Source of the DNA: Roseibium litorale
Lineage (GTDB): Bacteria > Pseudomonadota > Alphaproteobacteria > Rhizobiales > Stappiaceae
Direction: 5' to 3'
Length of the DNA: 64,000 bases
NCBI RefSeq assembly: GCF_014842915.1
Contig: NZ_JACYXI010000010.1
Span: 62,001 to 126,000 of the forward strand
In this document: positions 8,836 to 16,266 of the stretch, piece after piece
How the letters are laid out: every line of letters starts with the position of its first letter
Numbering within the stretch: the stretch's first letter is position 1
Program-made: the position numbers and the translations under genes
Notes under the pieces: model-generated
Seen by the model: only the letters and a program-made list of their open reading frames with translations
Databases searched by the model: none
What the model was told of the DNA's origin: nothing

Positions 8836-9633
8836 ATGAAGCGTATCGTTCTCGGTTCCCTCGACTATGGTTTGTCGTTTGGTGTCGACCGTGCAGTGCG
8901 CCAGTTGCTTGAAATGGGGCATTTGAGTGCGGCCGGATGTCTTGTTGCGACAGACTTGTGGTCCCGGGACTACAAGCCGCTCAAGGATCTGACCCCCGTT
9001 CTCGGAAACCGGGCCATGATCGGTCTGACCATCGCACTCTCTGGTGACCGGGTTCTGCCCATGAGCCAAAGAATGCAGGGCTTGCGGGGCGGGGTGATGC
9101 CCAGCCGCGGCTGGATCGCGCGCCGTGCCTTCGTGCGCATGCTGCCGGACGAGATCCTGATCGAGGAAATGCGGGTGCAGATCCTCGCGTTCGTCAGCCG
9201 TATGGACGTCGAGCCGGAATTCATCGCCTTGCGCGAGGGGCTGATGGAATACCGCGAGATCGTCAGGCTGGCATTGGCGGCCGTTGATGCTGCGGGTCTG
9301 GTTACCCGTCCGCTGCTGATTGCGGCAGATCACGATAGCCACCGGTTCCGGCGGCTCAAGAAGGATGTGGCGTTAAAGGGATACGGCTTGCTTCCCCGCG
9401 GTCCGGCCTTGCCCGAGGTGGCGGATACGGAGGAGTTGCATCGCCTGGTGCGCGGGCATTTCGATGGTCTTGCCGATATGACCTTTATTCCCTGCATTCC
9501 TGGCGAGGTTGATGACCGTCTGCGCCGGGACGAGCCAAAGCCGAAGCTGGCTGTCAGGGAATGCCAGAGACTTGTGCTGTCCAGCCGGCGTTTTTTCCAG
9601 ACGCTGGATCAGAAAGATGTCTTCCTGAACTGA
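8836..9633 (+). CDS. ChbG/HpnK (YdjC-like) deacetylase homologue, metal site degenerate
   Basis: The 265-residue protein follows the YdjC/ChbG fold pattern. It opens with SLDYGLSFGVDRAV where active members have ADDFGLSPGVNxAI. It then has IGLTIALSG where IGLHLxLTG is expected, and FIALREGLME where a DxHxHxH-type segment is expected. So one aspartate of the first motif is retained, but the metal-binding histidines of the second and third motifs appear replaced (His to Thr, HQHVH to REGLM). Active relatives are metal-dependent carbohydrate deacetylases. In this operon the protein may be a binding or scaffolding relative rather than an enzyme. It starts 97 bases after the GT39 gene and is followed by a perfect terminator. 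Confidence 0.68.
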   Translation: MKRIVLGSLDYGLSFGVDRAVRQLLEMGHLSAAGCLVATDLWSRDYKPLKDLTPVLGNRAMIGLTIALSGDRVLPMSQRMQGLRGGVMPSRGWIARRAFVRMLPDEILIEEMRVQILAFVSRMDVEPEFIALREGLMEYREIVRLALAAVDAAGLVTRPLLIAADHDSHRFRRLKKDVALKGYGLLPRGPALPEVADTEELHRLVRGHFDGLADMTFIPCIPGEVDDRLRRDEPKPKLAVRECQRLVLSSRRFFQTLDQKDVFLN

Positions 9634-9656
9634 GCCTTGCAGGCACCCGGAAACGA

Positions 9657-9692
9657 AAAAACGGTTCCGGCGGGGAACACGGAACCGTTTTT
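9657..9692. terminator. Strong terminator closing the glycan operon
   Basis: Arms AAAAACGGTTCC (9657-9668) and GGAACCGTTTTT (9681-9692) pair perfectly, with one more G-C pair inside and a 10-base loop. A- and T-runs on both sides make it usable in either direction; it lies 23 bases after the stop of the ChbG-like gene. Confidence 0.9.
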
Positions 9693-9760
9693 CGGAAAGG
9701 AAGCGTTGGAGGTCTGCTGCTTCCATGAGTAAATATGTAGGGCTGATTTTCGAATTTGCA

Positions 9761-9776
9761 CGTGATGTGGGTCACA
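9761..9776. promoter_or_regulatory. CRP-type palindrome upstream of crp-like gene
   Basis: CGTGA-TGTGGG-TCACA matches the classical CRP operator TGTGA-N6-TCACA except for the first base. It lies about 80 bases before the GTG start of the Crp-type regulator, which suggests autoregulation. A second copy of the same form is at 13246-13261. Confidence 0.5.
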
Positions 9777-9854
9777 CAATAGCGCGAATGCATTAATAAA
9801 CGCCGGGCTTGTGCTTCGGGTTAGGCACAGGCGTTGAGAAACGGGAGCAGGGCC

Positions 9855-10544
9855 GTGTCTGACGTACAGCATTTTTTGCGCAACAGCTTTTCGCTGGAGG
9901 GGCTTTCTTCAGACCTCGCTGAACAGCTCGCCGGTCTGGCGCGGCCTATGAAAATTCCGGCCGGAACAATCCTGTTTGAAAACGGCGATCCGGGAAACGG
10001 CTGTTATGCGGTTCTTGAGGGCTCGCTCAAGGTTTCCATTCTTTCCGTCGAAGGCGACGAGCAGCTTCTGGCGGTTCTGGGACCCGGCGATCTGGTTGGT
10101 GAACTGGCCCTGCTCGACGGGCGTCCGCGCTCGGCGACGGTCAGTGCCTTGAAAGAGGCGCGTCTTGCGTTCATCGACAAGGCGGCTTTTGAGCGCTTCG
10201 CGGATGAGAACCCTGCGGTCTACCGGCACATGCTGGCCATCGTCAGTAAACGGCTGCGCCATTCCAACGATGTTCTGGCCGCCCGGTCTTTCCTGCCGCT
10301 GCCGGGCCGTGTTGCCCAGACCCTGCTGCAACTGTCCGAGACCTTCGGCAAGACCCTGGACGATGGCCGCGTGCTGATCCATTACAAGCTCAGCCAGGCG
10401 GATATCGCCAATATGTCTGGAGCTGCCCGCGAGAATGTCAGCCGCGTGCTGAATGACTGGCGCCGCTGCGGCACGATCTCCCGCATCTCCGGCTACTATT
10501 GCCTTGAAAAGCCGGAACTGCTCCAGCAGGCCGCGACGCTCTGA
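9855..10544 (+). CDS. Crp/Fnr-family transcriptional regulator, CRP-like
   Basis: A 229-residue activator/repressor with an N-terminal cyclic-nucleotide-binding domain (about 20-130) and a C-terminal winged helix. In the phosphate-binding cassette, VGELALL followed by RPRSATV keeps the Gly-Glu-Leu and Arg-Ser of cAMP-binding CRP. FNR-type cluster cysteines are absent (only two Cys, both outside the expected places). The recognition helix reads ARENVSRVLNDW, and its R-E-x-x-x-R pattern is the one E. coli CRP uses to read GTGA. A matching CGTGA-N6-TCACA palindrome lies upstream. I chose GTG 9855 with purine-rich GGGAGCAGGG upstream; TTG 9834 is an alternative. A truncated haemoglobin gene follows 70 bases later and may be a target. 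Confidence 0.88.
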   Translation: MSDVQHFLRNSFSLEGLSSDLAEQLAGLARPMKIPAGTILFENGDPGNGCYAVLEGSLKVSILSVEGDEQLLAVLGPGDLVGELALLDGRPRSATVSALKEARLAFIDKAAFERFADENPAVYRHMLAIVSKRLRHSNDVLAARSFLPLPGRVAQTLLQLSETFGKTLDDGRVLIHYKLSQADIANMSGAARENVSRVLNDWRRCGTISRISGYYCLEKPELLQQAATL

Positions 10545-10614
10545 CACGGGGCCAAAGGCTGCGGGCAAAGCGGATTGTGCTTAAAATGTCGTCTGCGCGA
10601 AAGAGGCAGAGCGA

Positions 10615-11094
10615 ATGTCAGTCAGATCAGGAACACGGCAGACGGAACCGCTTCCGGACATCCGTCCGGCGATTGCCCGCGAGCCGGTGCATGCATCGAT
10701 CACCGAAGAGCAGATCTCCCGTCTGGTCTCGGAGTTCTACGGGCGCATCCGCCTTGATGCGCGGCTCGGCCCGATCTTCGAGGAAAAGCTTGCGGGCCGC
10801 TGGCCGGAGCATCTCGCCAAGATGAAGACCTTCTGGCAATCGGTGCTGCTGAAGACCGGGGCCTACAAGGGCAAGCCGGTTCCGGCGCATATGAAACTCA
10901 ACGGCTTGCAAGTGTCCGACTATCCGGACTGGCTGCAGATCTTCCGCTCGGTTGCCATTGAGGTGTTCGGCGGGGAAGCGGGTCTCGCGGTCATTGAAGT
11001 TGCCGAGCGGATCGCCCAGAGCCTCTGGTTCGCGTCTTTCGGCACGGCAGGCTGTGCCCTGCCCGAAGGGATGAGCGGCGCAAAGAGGCCGTAG
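10615..11094 (+). CDS. Group III truncated haemoglobin
   Basis: Small haem protein of about 159 residues. The helical globin pattern includes an FYGRIRLDARLGPIF segment, the K-MKTFWQSVLL block with its conserved Phe-Trp pair, and a His in PAHMKLNGL as a likely haem-pocket ligand. Group III truncated globins bind O2 or NO in many alphaproteobacteria, but their role is poorly fixed. The N-terminal 30 residues are polar and of unclear function. A start at ATG 10615 is preceded by AGAGG. A 7-bp hairpin with a T tract follows at 11110. The preceding Crp-type gene suggests joint control, possibly under low oxygen or nitrosative stress; this is inference. Confidence 0.85.
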   Translation: MSVRSGTRQTEPLPDIRPAIAREPVHASITEEQISRLVSEFYGRIRLDARLGPIFEEKLAGRWPEHLAKMKTFWQSVLLKTGAYKGKPVPAHMKLNGLQVSDYPDWLQIFRSVAIEVFGGEAGLAVIEVAERIAQSLWFASFGTAGCALPEGMSGAKRP

Positions 11095-11109
11095 TCCTCT
11101 GTCCCGTTT

Positions 11110-11136
11110 CTGCCGTGTTGAACGGCAGCAGTTTTT
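11110..11136 (+). terminator. Terminator after the truncated haemoglobin
   Basis: CTGCCGT (11110-11116), loop GTTGA, ACGGCAG (11122-11128), then CAGTTTTT. It lies 15 bases after the stop codon. Confidence 0.75.
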
Positions 11137-11191
11137 GTCCAAAAATTCCGCTAAGCTTGGCCAAACGTGAAGCTGAGAGGGAGATTCGAAC

Positions 11192-11614
11192 TTGGCTGCA
11201 GACCAGAGCGGAACAGGCGAAGAGGACAAGCCGAAAGGCGAATTGACCCTTCGCACCATGGCGATGCCCGCAGACACGAACGCTGCCGGTGATATTTTTG
11301 GCGGCTGGGTTCTCTCCCAGATGGATCTGGCAGGCGGTATCGCCGCCGGACAGCGGGCCGAAGGGCGTGTCGTCACGATCGCAGTCGACAAGATGAAGTT
11401 CATACGTCCCGTTCATGTGGGCGATGTGCTTTGCATCTACAGCAGTGTTGGTCGGATCGGCCGCTCCTCCATGGAAATCCTTTTGGAAGCCTGGGCCCTC
11501 CGTCACCGCTATGGAACCCGCGAAAAGGTCACGCAGGCCATGTTCACAATGGTGGCTGTCGATGAAGACGGCCGTCCCCGGCCTGTGCCGCAGCGGGACG
11601 AGAACCAGGACTGA
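11192..11614 (+). CDS. yciA: Acyl-CoA thioesterase, YciA type
   Basis: Hot-dog-fold thioesterase that hydrolyses acyl-CoA to free acid and CoA in the cytoplasm. The signature is strong: LRTMAMPADTNAAGDIFGGW, in which the DTN-GDIFGG stretch carries the catalytic Asp/Asn region, then QMDLAG and FIRPVHVGD. The length of 140 residues is normal for single hot-dog YciA, which forms hexamers. The start is a TTG at 11192 with GAGAGGGAG ending about 8 bases upstream; no in-frame ATG precedes the conserved region except within LRTMAM, too late. It is monocistronic. Confidence 0.9.
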   Translation: MAADQSGTGEEDKPKGELTLRTMAMPADTNAAGDIFGGWVLSQMDLAGGIAAGQRAEGRVVTIAVDKMKFIRPVHVGDVLCIYSSVGRIGRSSMEILLEAWALRHRYGTREKVTQAMFTMVAVDEDGRPRPVPQRDENQD

Positions 11615-11649
11615 CCGTCTCTTCTGGCCTCAAGCCGGATGCCGTGCCG

Positions 11650-11952
11650 TCAGGCGCGGCGCCGGCGGCTGACAATATCGGCAAAGAGCTGTTCGTCGAT
11701 GACGAAGGGGCAACCGTTGGCCCAATAGGACAGAAGAGACTTCAAGCGGTTAAGCCGTTCCTCTTCGCTCAGGGGCCGTTTTTGCTGCGGAAGCCCCCCT
11801 AAGATCCTGAGAGTTTGCAGTCTTGTCAGCACGCAGGTTTCAGCGGCATCGATAAAACTGGTTTCATCGGCGCTGGACAGGGCTTCACGCGATATCCGGG
11901 TCAGGCTGTTGGCCTGGGGCAGAAAGGGGTGCTGAGACAATAAATCCTCCAT
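11650..11952 (-). CDS. Hypothetical protein, 100 residues
   Basis: I do not recognise this family. The protein is mostly helical and charged, with a run of arginines at the C-terminus (SRRRRA) and no signal peptide or membrane segment. It opens with ATG 11952 preceded by GGGGA, and is convergent with yciA, 35 bases from its stop. Codon use looks like neighbouring genes, which supports a real gene. No domain, metal site or partner can be inferred. Confidence 0.55.
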   Translation of the reverse strand: MEDLLSQHPFLPQANSLTRISREALSSADETSFIDAAETCVLTRLQTLRILGGLPQQKRPLSEEERLNRLKSLLSYWANGCPFVIDEQLFADIVSRRRRA

Positions 11953-12207
11953 CGGTTCCCCGAGGAGGACTGGCGCAGGTATTTAGAAAGCCGCTTGGTT
12001 ATCAGGATCTCTCCTGATCACATCCCTTGCGGGGACCACCTTGCCCGGTCGGCAGGTTGGCGAGGGCGCCAGCCCTTCTCTTGATGATGCGTGTCTTATG
12101 TCACGGCTTGAACCCGCATTCAAGAGAGTGTCTTGCTCCCCTGTAACAAAAGATTGGAGGAAGAGGGAGACTGTCCGACAGGATCTGGCCGGTCTCCCCT
12201 TTCACGT

Positions 12208-13056
12208 TCAGATCCTGCGGAGCTTGAGCAGTTCGGCTCCGTTGCGGGCCCGCAGTGTTACCGTCTGGCGGTCCCGCTCGACTGTCCGTGCTTCTGTCAG
12301 GATCTGCGAGATCCTCGTTTCCAGCAGAGACTGAGCACGTATAGGGCATCCCATCTTCGTGCTCATTGGTTGTCCGCGCGTGCGGAACTGGCCATTCTCG
12401 ACAGAAATCTGCGCGGAGATACTGTTGCAGCCGACCGTTGCGCTGAGAATGCCACGGCGTTGAATGGACATGCGGGCGCTGCCGGCAAGTTCCTGTCCGA
12501 GGCGGACGAGGAAGCCATTGTCCGCAGCCGCGTGGGTGATGCGGTAGTCGCCGCTCAGGGCGCGAAGATCAATACCGCCGCCTGCATTGTGGCCGCCAGT
12601 GTTCCTGACGTCGACCATGCGGAAGGCTTCCCAGCCGCGGGCCCTTTGTGAAACCGCGGCAAGATGCGAGCGGGGACCAACGCCCGCCCGGACATAGAGA
12701 CCGTTCTGGCCGGAGCGCAGCGCGACTTCGCCTCTGCCAATCCGGTTCAGTTCAAAGGTCTCCCAGCTGCGAATGTGCGGGCTGCCAGCGGCCAGCATCG
12801 TGTTCTGGCCAACGCCAGCGCGCACATAGGTGCCGCTGCGGATATCCCGGAAGGCGATCTTGTTGCCGTCAAGCCGGACCGTGTCGAGTTTCGTTGCCTG
12901 ACGGGCATCCCGGGCCCAGGCAGCCAGTGTGCCGTTGACCACGGTGACGTAAAGACCGGACTTGGCCGATTGGAGAAGCACCTCGTCCGCTTTGGCCGCA
13001 GTTCCGGCGGCGAAGAGAAGAGTGAGGGCAAGAAGGGTATGGGCTACGCGTTTCAT
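12208..13056 (-). CDS. Exported beta-trefoil plus META-domain protein
   Basis: A 282-residue exported protein. Residues 1-23 form a signal peptide (KRVAHTLLALTLL then AKA/DE). Residues about 25-150 contain repeats of the type LQSAKSGLYV, FRDIRSGTYVRA and LRSGQNGLYVRA, spaced about 40 residues apart, as in fascin-like beta-trefoils. Residues about 165-280 match the META/HslJ pattern: a VGCNSISAQI start, STKMGCP in the middle and a hydrophobic LRARNGAELLKL end, with two cysteines that could form a disulphide. META domains occur in envelope proteins linked to stress or drug tolerance. I chose ATG 13056 because GAGGGGA sits 7 bases upstream. The domain combination is unusual to me; function unknown. 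Confidence 0.75.
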   Translation of the reverse strand: MKRVAHTLLALTLLFAAGTAAKADEVLLQSAKSGLYVTVVNGTLAAWARDARQATKLDTVRLDGNKIAFRDIRSGTYVRAGVGQNTMLAAGSPHIRSWETFELNRIGRGEVALRSGQNGLYVRAGVGPRSHLAAVSQRARGWEAFRMVDVRNTGGHNAGGGIDLRALSGDYRITHAAADNGFLVRLGQELAGSARMSIQRRGILSATVGCNSISAQISVENGQFRTRGQPMSTKMGCPIRAQSLLETRISQILTEARTVERDRQTVTLRARNGAELLKLRRI

Positions 13057-13245
13057 GGGTTGATCCCCTCGGGTCACAAACTGAATGAAACAAGCTTTAG
13101 GCTGCGGCTGCTGACCTGTGCTTGAATGGCTGGTTCAGTCTGCATTCAGCATGACGGGAGGAGGCGGGGCTTCTTCGATGCACATCTGGCAAAAAGCCCT
13201 GACCCGTCCTTGGTTCCAGCTATAGGGGATCTGAGGACATGCAAA

Positions 13246-13261
13246 CGTGATCGCTGTCACA
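13246..13261. promoter_or_regulatory. Second CRP-type palindrome
   Basis: CGTGA-TCGCTG-TCACA has the same half-sites and spacing as the site at 9761. It is about 190 bases upstream of the trefoil-META gene (minus strand) and just past the end of the LysR gene. Confidence 0.4.
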
Positions 13262-13331
13262 GCTGTTCTTAAGGGCTGTGACCAGCAGGATTTATGGTTA
13301 GCAAAAAGTAAACTGGATGCGGCTGGTCCGG

Positions 13332-14240
13332 CTAAGTCTGCTGTATCGCCCTGCTGGCTTCTTCAAGGCTGTGCGACACGAGCTTTGCAGCAGCTGCACT
13401 CAGGTGCCGCTCCTTGTGCCCAAGCAGGCAAAAGGTGCGGGAGGGGAGAGCAAAGTCAACGCGGGCCAGCACGCCCTGCGCAATTGCGGCAGCGGCTGCG
13501 GCCTTGGATATGACGCCCGCCGATTGGCTGAAGCGCACGGCGGAGATAATCGCCTCGTTGGAAGGGAACTCCAGGACGATCTTGAGGTCCGACGGGTTTT
13601 CGCCGAAGCGGGTGAGGGCGCTTTCAAATTCAGACCGTGTGCCCGAACCTTTTTCCCGCAGGACCCAGGTTGTCTCCGTGATCAGCGCCTTGGGAGTGGC
13701 GGGCGCTTGACGGGCAAACGGATGATCGGGGCTGGTAACGATCGTTAGAGCGTCGTCAGTCAAATGCTGGCGGCGCAGCAACGGGTTATCGAGTGTGCCC
13801 TCAATGTACCCGACATCAGCGATCCCTTGTGTGACCGCGGCTGCAACGCCTGCCGTGTTGCTGATGGTGAGAGAAAGATCGATGCCGGGATAGGCGGAAT
13901 GAAAGCTCATGAGCACCGGAGGCAGCCAATAGCTGGCGATGGTCTGGCTGGCATAGATGCTGATCGCTCCACGCTGAAGATTGCCGAGATCCGCCAGAAC
14001 CCGTTCCGCGGTTTGTGCCCGCGCAAGCGTTGCACGCGCTTCTTCCAGAAAGGTTTTGCCCGTATTGGTCAGGCAGAGACCGCGGCCTACCCGGTCGAAC
14101 AAGGCAACGCCGTAGGTCGCCTCAAGCTTCTTCAGCGCCGAGCTGACGGCAGAAGGCGTGAGATGAAGGTGGTCTGCCGCGCGGGTCAAATGCTCCCGTT
14201 CGGCGACGGCAATGAAGATGGCGAGCTGTTCGAGGGTCAT
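13332..14240 (-). CDS. LysR-family regulator divergent from yeiH
   Basis: A 302-residue LysR regulator. Residues 1-60 form the winged helix (LEQLAIFIAVAEREHLTRAA, then LTPSAVSSALKKLE), and residues about 90-295 the periplasmic-binding-like effector domain. It is divergent from a YeiH-type transporter with 107 bases between the two starts, an arrangement like E. coli yeiE-yeiH. The intergenic region contains dyads with the LysR T-N11-A form (14257-14275 and 14289-14303). The start at ATG 14240 gives the standard N-terminus. The effector is unknown; sulfite or sulfur compounds are possible by analogy. Confidence 0.88.
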   Translation of the reverse strand: MTLEQLAIFIAVAEREHLTRAADHLHLTPSAVSSALKKLEATYGVALFDRVGRGLCLTNTGKTFLEEARATLARAQTAERVLADLGNLQRGAISIYASQTIASYWLPPVLMSFHSAYPGIDLSLTISNTAGVAAAVTQGIADVGYIEGTLDNPLLRRQHLTDDALTIVTSPDHPFARQAPATPKALITETTWVLREKGSGTRSEFESALTRFGENPSDLKIVLEFPSNEAIISAVRFSQSAGVISKAAAAAAIAQGVLARVDFALPSRTFCLLGHKERHLSAAAAKLVSHSLEEASRAIQQT

Positions 14241-14256
14241 CTTGAAAAGAGAAAAT

Positions 14257-14303
14257 CATTCTATTTGATTGAATGATACATAAAATAACATTCGATAGAA
14301 ATG
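14257..14303. promoter_or_regulatory. LysR-type operator dyads
   Basis: CATTC-N9-GAATG (14257-14261 / 14271-14275) is a perfect 5-bp inverted repeat containing a T-N11-A core. A second weaker dyad, CATTCGATAGAAATG (14289-14303), follows toward yeiH. Both lie between the divergent LysR and yeiH starts in an AT-rich stretch. Confidence 0.55.
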
Positions 14304-14347
14304 CATAAACGCGTATGTCAGTTTCTCCTCATGAGAGTGAGGCAGAT

Positions 14348-15400
14348 ATGATCCGCGTAAACAGGTCCGGCTTTGGTCGGCTGCTGAGCATGCGAGCTCT
14401 GGGGGAATTGGCACCCGGTCTATTGCTGACCGGCGCAATTGCCCTTGCGGCCTATGCTGCGGAGTGGATGAAAGTGCATCTGACCAATGATGCTGTTCTT
14501 GAGAACCTGGTGCTGGCCATCCTTATCGGAATGATCTTCCGCTCGACCGTAAAGCTGCCTGAGTATTTCGAGCCCGGAATACGATTTGCAGCCAAGGCTC
14601 TTCTGGAGGCTGCGATTGTGCTTCTGGGGGCGTCGATCAGTTTGCAGGCTCTGGAGGCTGTCGGGTTGCTGACGATCCTGGGCATTACCTGCATCGTCGG
14701 GCTCTCCATTGTGTTCAGCTATTCGATCGGGCGGGGGCTCGGTTTGCATCACAAGCTTGCTTTGCTCGTGGCTTGCGGGAATTCGATCTGCGGCAACTCG
14801 GCCATTGTTGCAGCCGCCCCTGTTATCCGCGCCGAAGCGTCGGATGTTGCAGCATCCATCGCCTTCACGGCGATCCTGGGCATCGCAATTGTATTGGGCC
14901 TGCCTCTTCTGATGGGGGCTTTCTCGCTGGATGCGGCGCGTTACGGCACTCTGGCAGGACTGACGGTTTACGCAGTGCCGCAGGTGCTGGCCGCAGCCCA
15001 GCCCGGCGGATTGATCGCCGTACAGACTGGCGCCCTGGTGAAGCTCGTGAGGGTCATGCTGCTGGGACCAGTTCTGATCCTGCTTGGCGTCCTGACCGCA
15101 CGGGGGAACACGGAACAAGCGGGAACCAGGATTGCCTGGAGGGCTGTCGTGCCCTGGTTCATCATCGGCTTCGGGCTCATGGTGGCCCTGCGCTCGGCGG
15201 AAGTTATTCCGCTGTCGATGGTGGAACCAATTAACCGGGTCTCAGGCTTCCTGACCGTTCTGTCGATGGCGGGGCTGGGGCTGGCCGTGGATATCCGCAA
15301 GCTTGCCAATGCCTGCAGCAAGGTGATGGCGGCGGCTCTTCTATCGGTGCTGGCTCTGACGGCGATGAGCCTTGTCTTCGTGAAGCTGATCAGCCTTTGA
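14348..15400 (+). CDS. yeiH: YeiH-family putative sulfate exporter
   Basis: A 350-residue membrane protein with about ten hydrophobic segments and the family's hallmarks: LGASISL in the third helix region, ACGNSICGNSAI with two short CGNS repeats, and VPQVLAAA. The family (UPF0324/YeiH) is predicted to export sulfate or a related anion; its function is not firmly proven. ATG 14348 has GTGAGGCAGAT upstream and fits better than ATG 14315. The divergent LysR gene is its likely regulator. Confidence 0.85.
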   Translation: MIRVNRSGFGRLLSMRALGELAPGLLLTGAIALAAYAAEWMKVHLTNDAVLENLVLAILIGMIFRSTVKLPEYFEPGIRFAAKALLEAAIVLLGASISLQALEAVGLLTILGITCIVGLSIVFSYSIGRGLGLHHKLALLVACGNSICGNSAIVAAAPVIRAEASDVAASIAFTAILGIAIVLGLPLLMGAFSLDAARYGTLAGLTVYAVPQVLAAAQPGGLIAVQTGALVKLVRVMLLGPVLILLGVLTARGNTEQAGTRIAWRAVVPWFIIGFGLMVALRSAEVIPLSMVEPINRVSGFLTVLSMAGLGLAVDIRKLANACSKVMAAALLSVLALTAMSLVFVKLISL

Positions 15401-15416
15401 CACCGGAGTCGGCCAG

Positions 15417-15623
15417 TCAATAGTGCGGAGGCTTGTCTATCTGGTGGCCGGGGAGGGCGTTTTCGATGAGCTCTTCCATCTGATCCGTCATTTCCATGAG
15501 CTTGCGGGTCAGGCGGTCAATCTGCCTGCCCTGCTCGAAGACCACTGCATTCAATTCATCGATCGTATGATTGGCGTGGGCCAGGTCGATCTCGAGCTTT
15601 TCGATCCGTGCTTCGTGGTCCAT
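15417..15623 (-). CDS. slyX: SlyX-like protein
   Basis: A 68-residue, charged, coiled-coil protein: RIEKLEIDLAHANHTIDELN, then QGRQIDRLTRKLMEM, and a proline-rich PPHY tail that is the SlyX hallmark. SlyX function is unknown. I chose ATG 15623 (MDHEARIEKLE); in-frame starts at 15635 and 15668 would add residues not seen in the family. It is convergent with yeiH, with 16 bases between stops. Confidence 0.85.
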   Translation of the reverse strand: MDHEARIEKLEIDLAHANHTIDELNAVVFEQGRQIDRLTRKLMEMTDQMEELIENALPGHQIDKPPHY

Positions 15624-15712
15624 TGGGGATCCCATTAAATTGGCTGCGCGGCATAGATAACCGTTCATACCTGCCGGGGCGAGGAAAAACCATGAGCTAT
15701 ACGGTCGATGAG

Positions 15713-15742
15713 CCGGACCGGGCCGCTTGGTACCCGGTCCGG
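15713..15742. repeat. Perfect 10-bp inverted repeat, terminator-like
   Basis: CCGGACCGGG (15713-15722) and CCCGGTCCGG (15733-15742) around a 10-base loop. It follows the stop of the minus-strand membrane protein, but there is no T tract on either side, so an intrinsic terminator is uncertain. Confidence 0.6.
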
Positions 15743-15749
15743 TGAAGCG

Positions 15750-16094
15750 TCAGCCCGCGACGATATGTGCTGTGCCGAAGGCGAAAAATGCGAAGGTGAT
15801 CAAGGCCAGAAGGTAAAACCAGTACCGGACCTTTATGAAAAACAGGCTGTCACCGCGCACCAGCAGGATCTCTTGACCAGTCTGCTTGTCGATCACAGCC
15901 CGGCCCTTGTCCGTGCCTTCCAGAAGCCGGACGACGCCATAGGCTCCAAGACAGGCGCCGAGAGAAATAACGCCTGCCATAAGGTCGCTGACAGATGTGC
16001 CGGACAGGACGCTTGCGGCCATGACGCCGAAGATGCCGCCCAAAGCGGCACCAAGTGGAAGCAATAGCCCCCAGCCTCTCCAGATCAGGAACAT
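15750..16094 (-). CDS. Small membrane protein, 114 residues
   Basis: Unnamed inner-membrane protein with three hydrophobic segments: about 8-27, 37-57 and 90-110. A short basic and acidic cytoplasmic-looking stretch (RLLEGTDKGRAVIDK) lies between the second and third. The FLIWRGWG opening recurs in small uncharacterised proteins of many bacteria. ATG 16094 is preceded by AAAGGAAAA. No partner gene suggests a role. Confidence 0.7.
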   Translation of the reverse strand: MFLIWRGWGLLLPLGAALGGIFGVMAASVLSGTSVSDLMAGVISLGACLGAYGVVRLLEGTDKGRAVIDKQTGQEILLVRGDSLFFIKVRYWFYLLALITFAFFAFGTAHIVAG

Positions 16095-16266
16095 CGAATT
16101 TTCCTTTATTTGATTCCGCCATTATGATTTGACCTCATCCGTAAAAGGACTGAGGGAATTTTGCTTGATACCCGGGTCAGATAGCAGACCGGCTCAAGTT
16201 CAAGAAACCAGTCCCCTTCAAAATCCACTGCGGAATGCCGCGAAGATCCAGAGCAAGGCGAGACGA

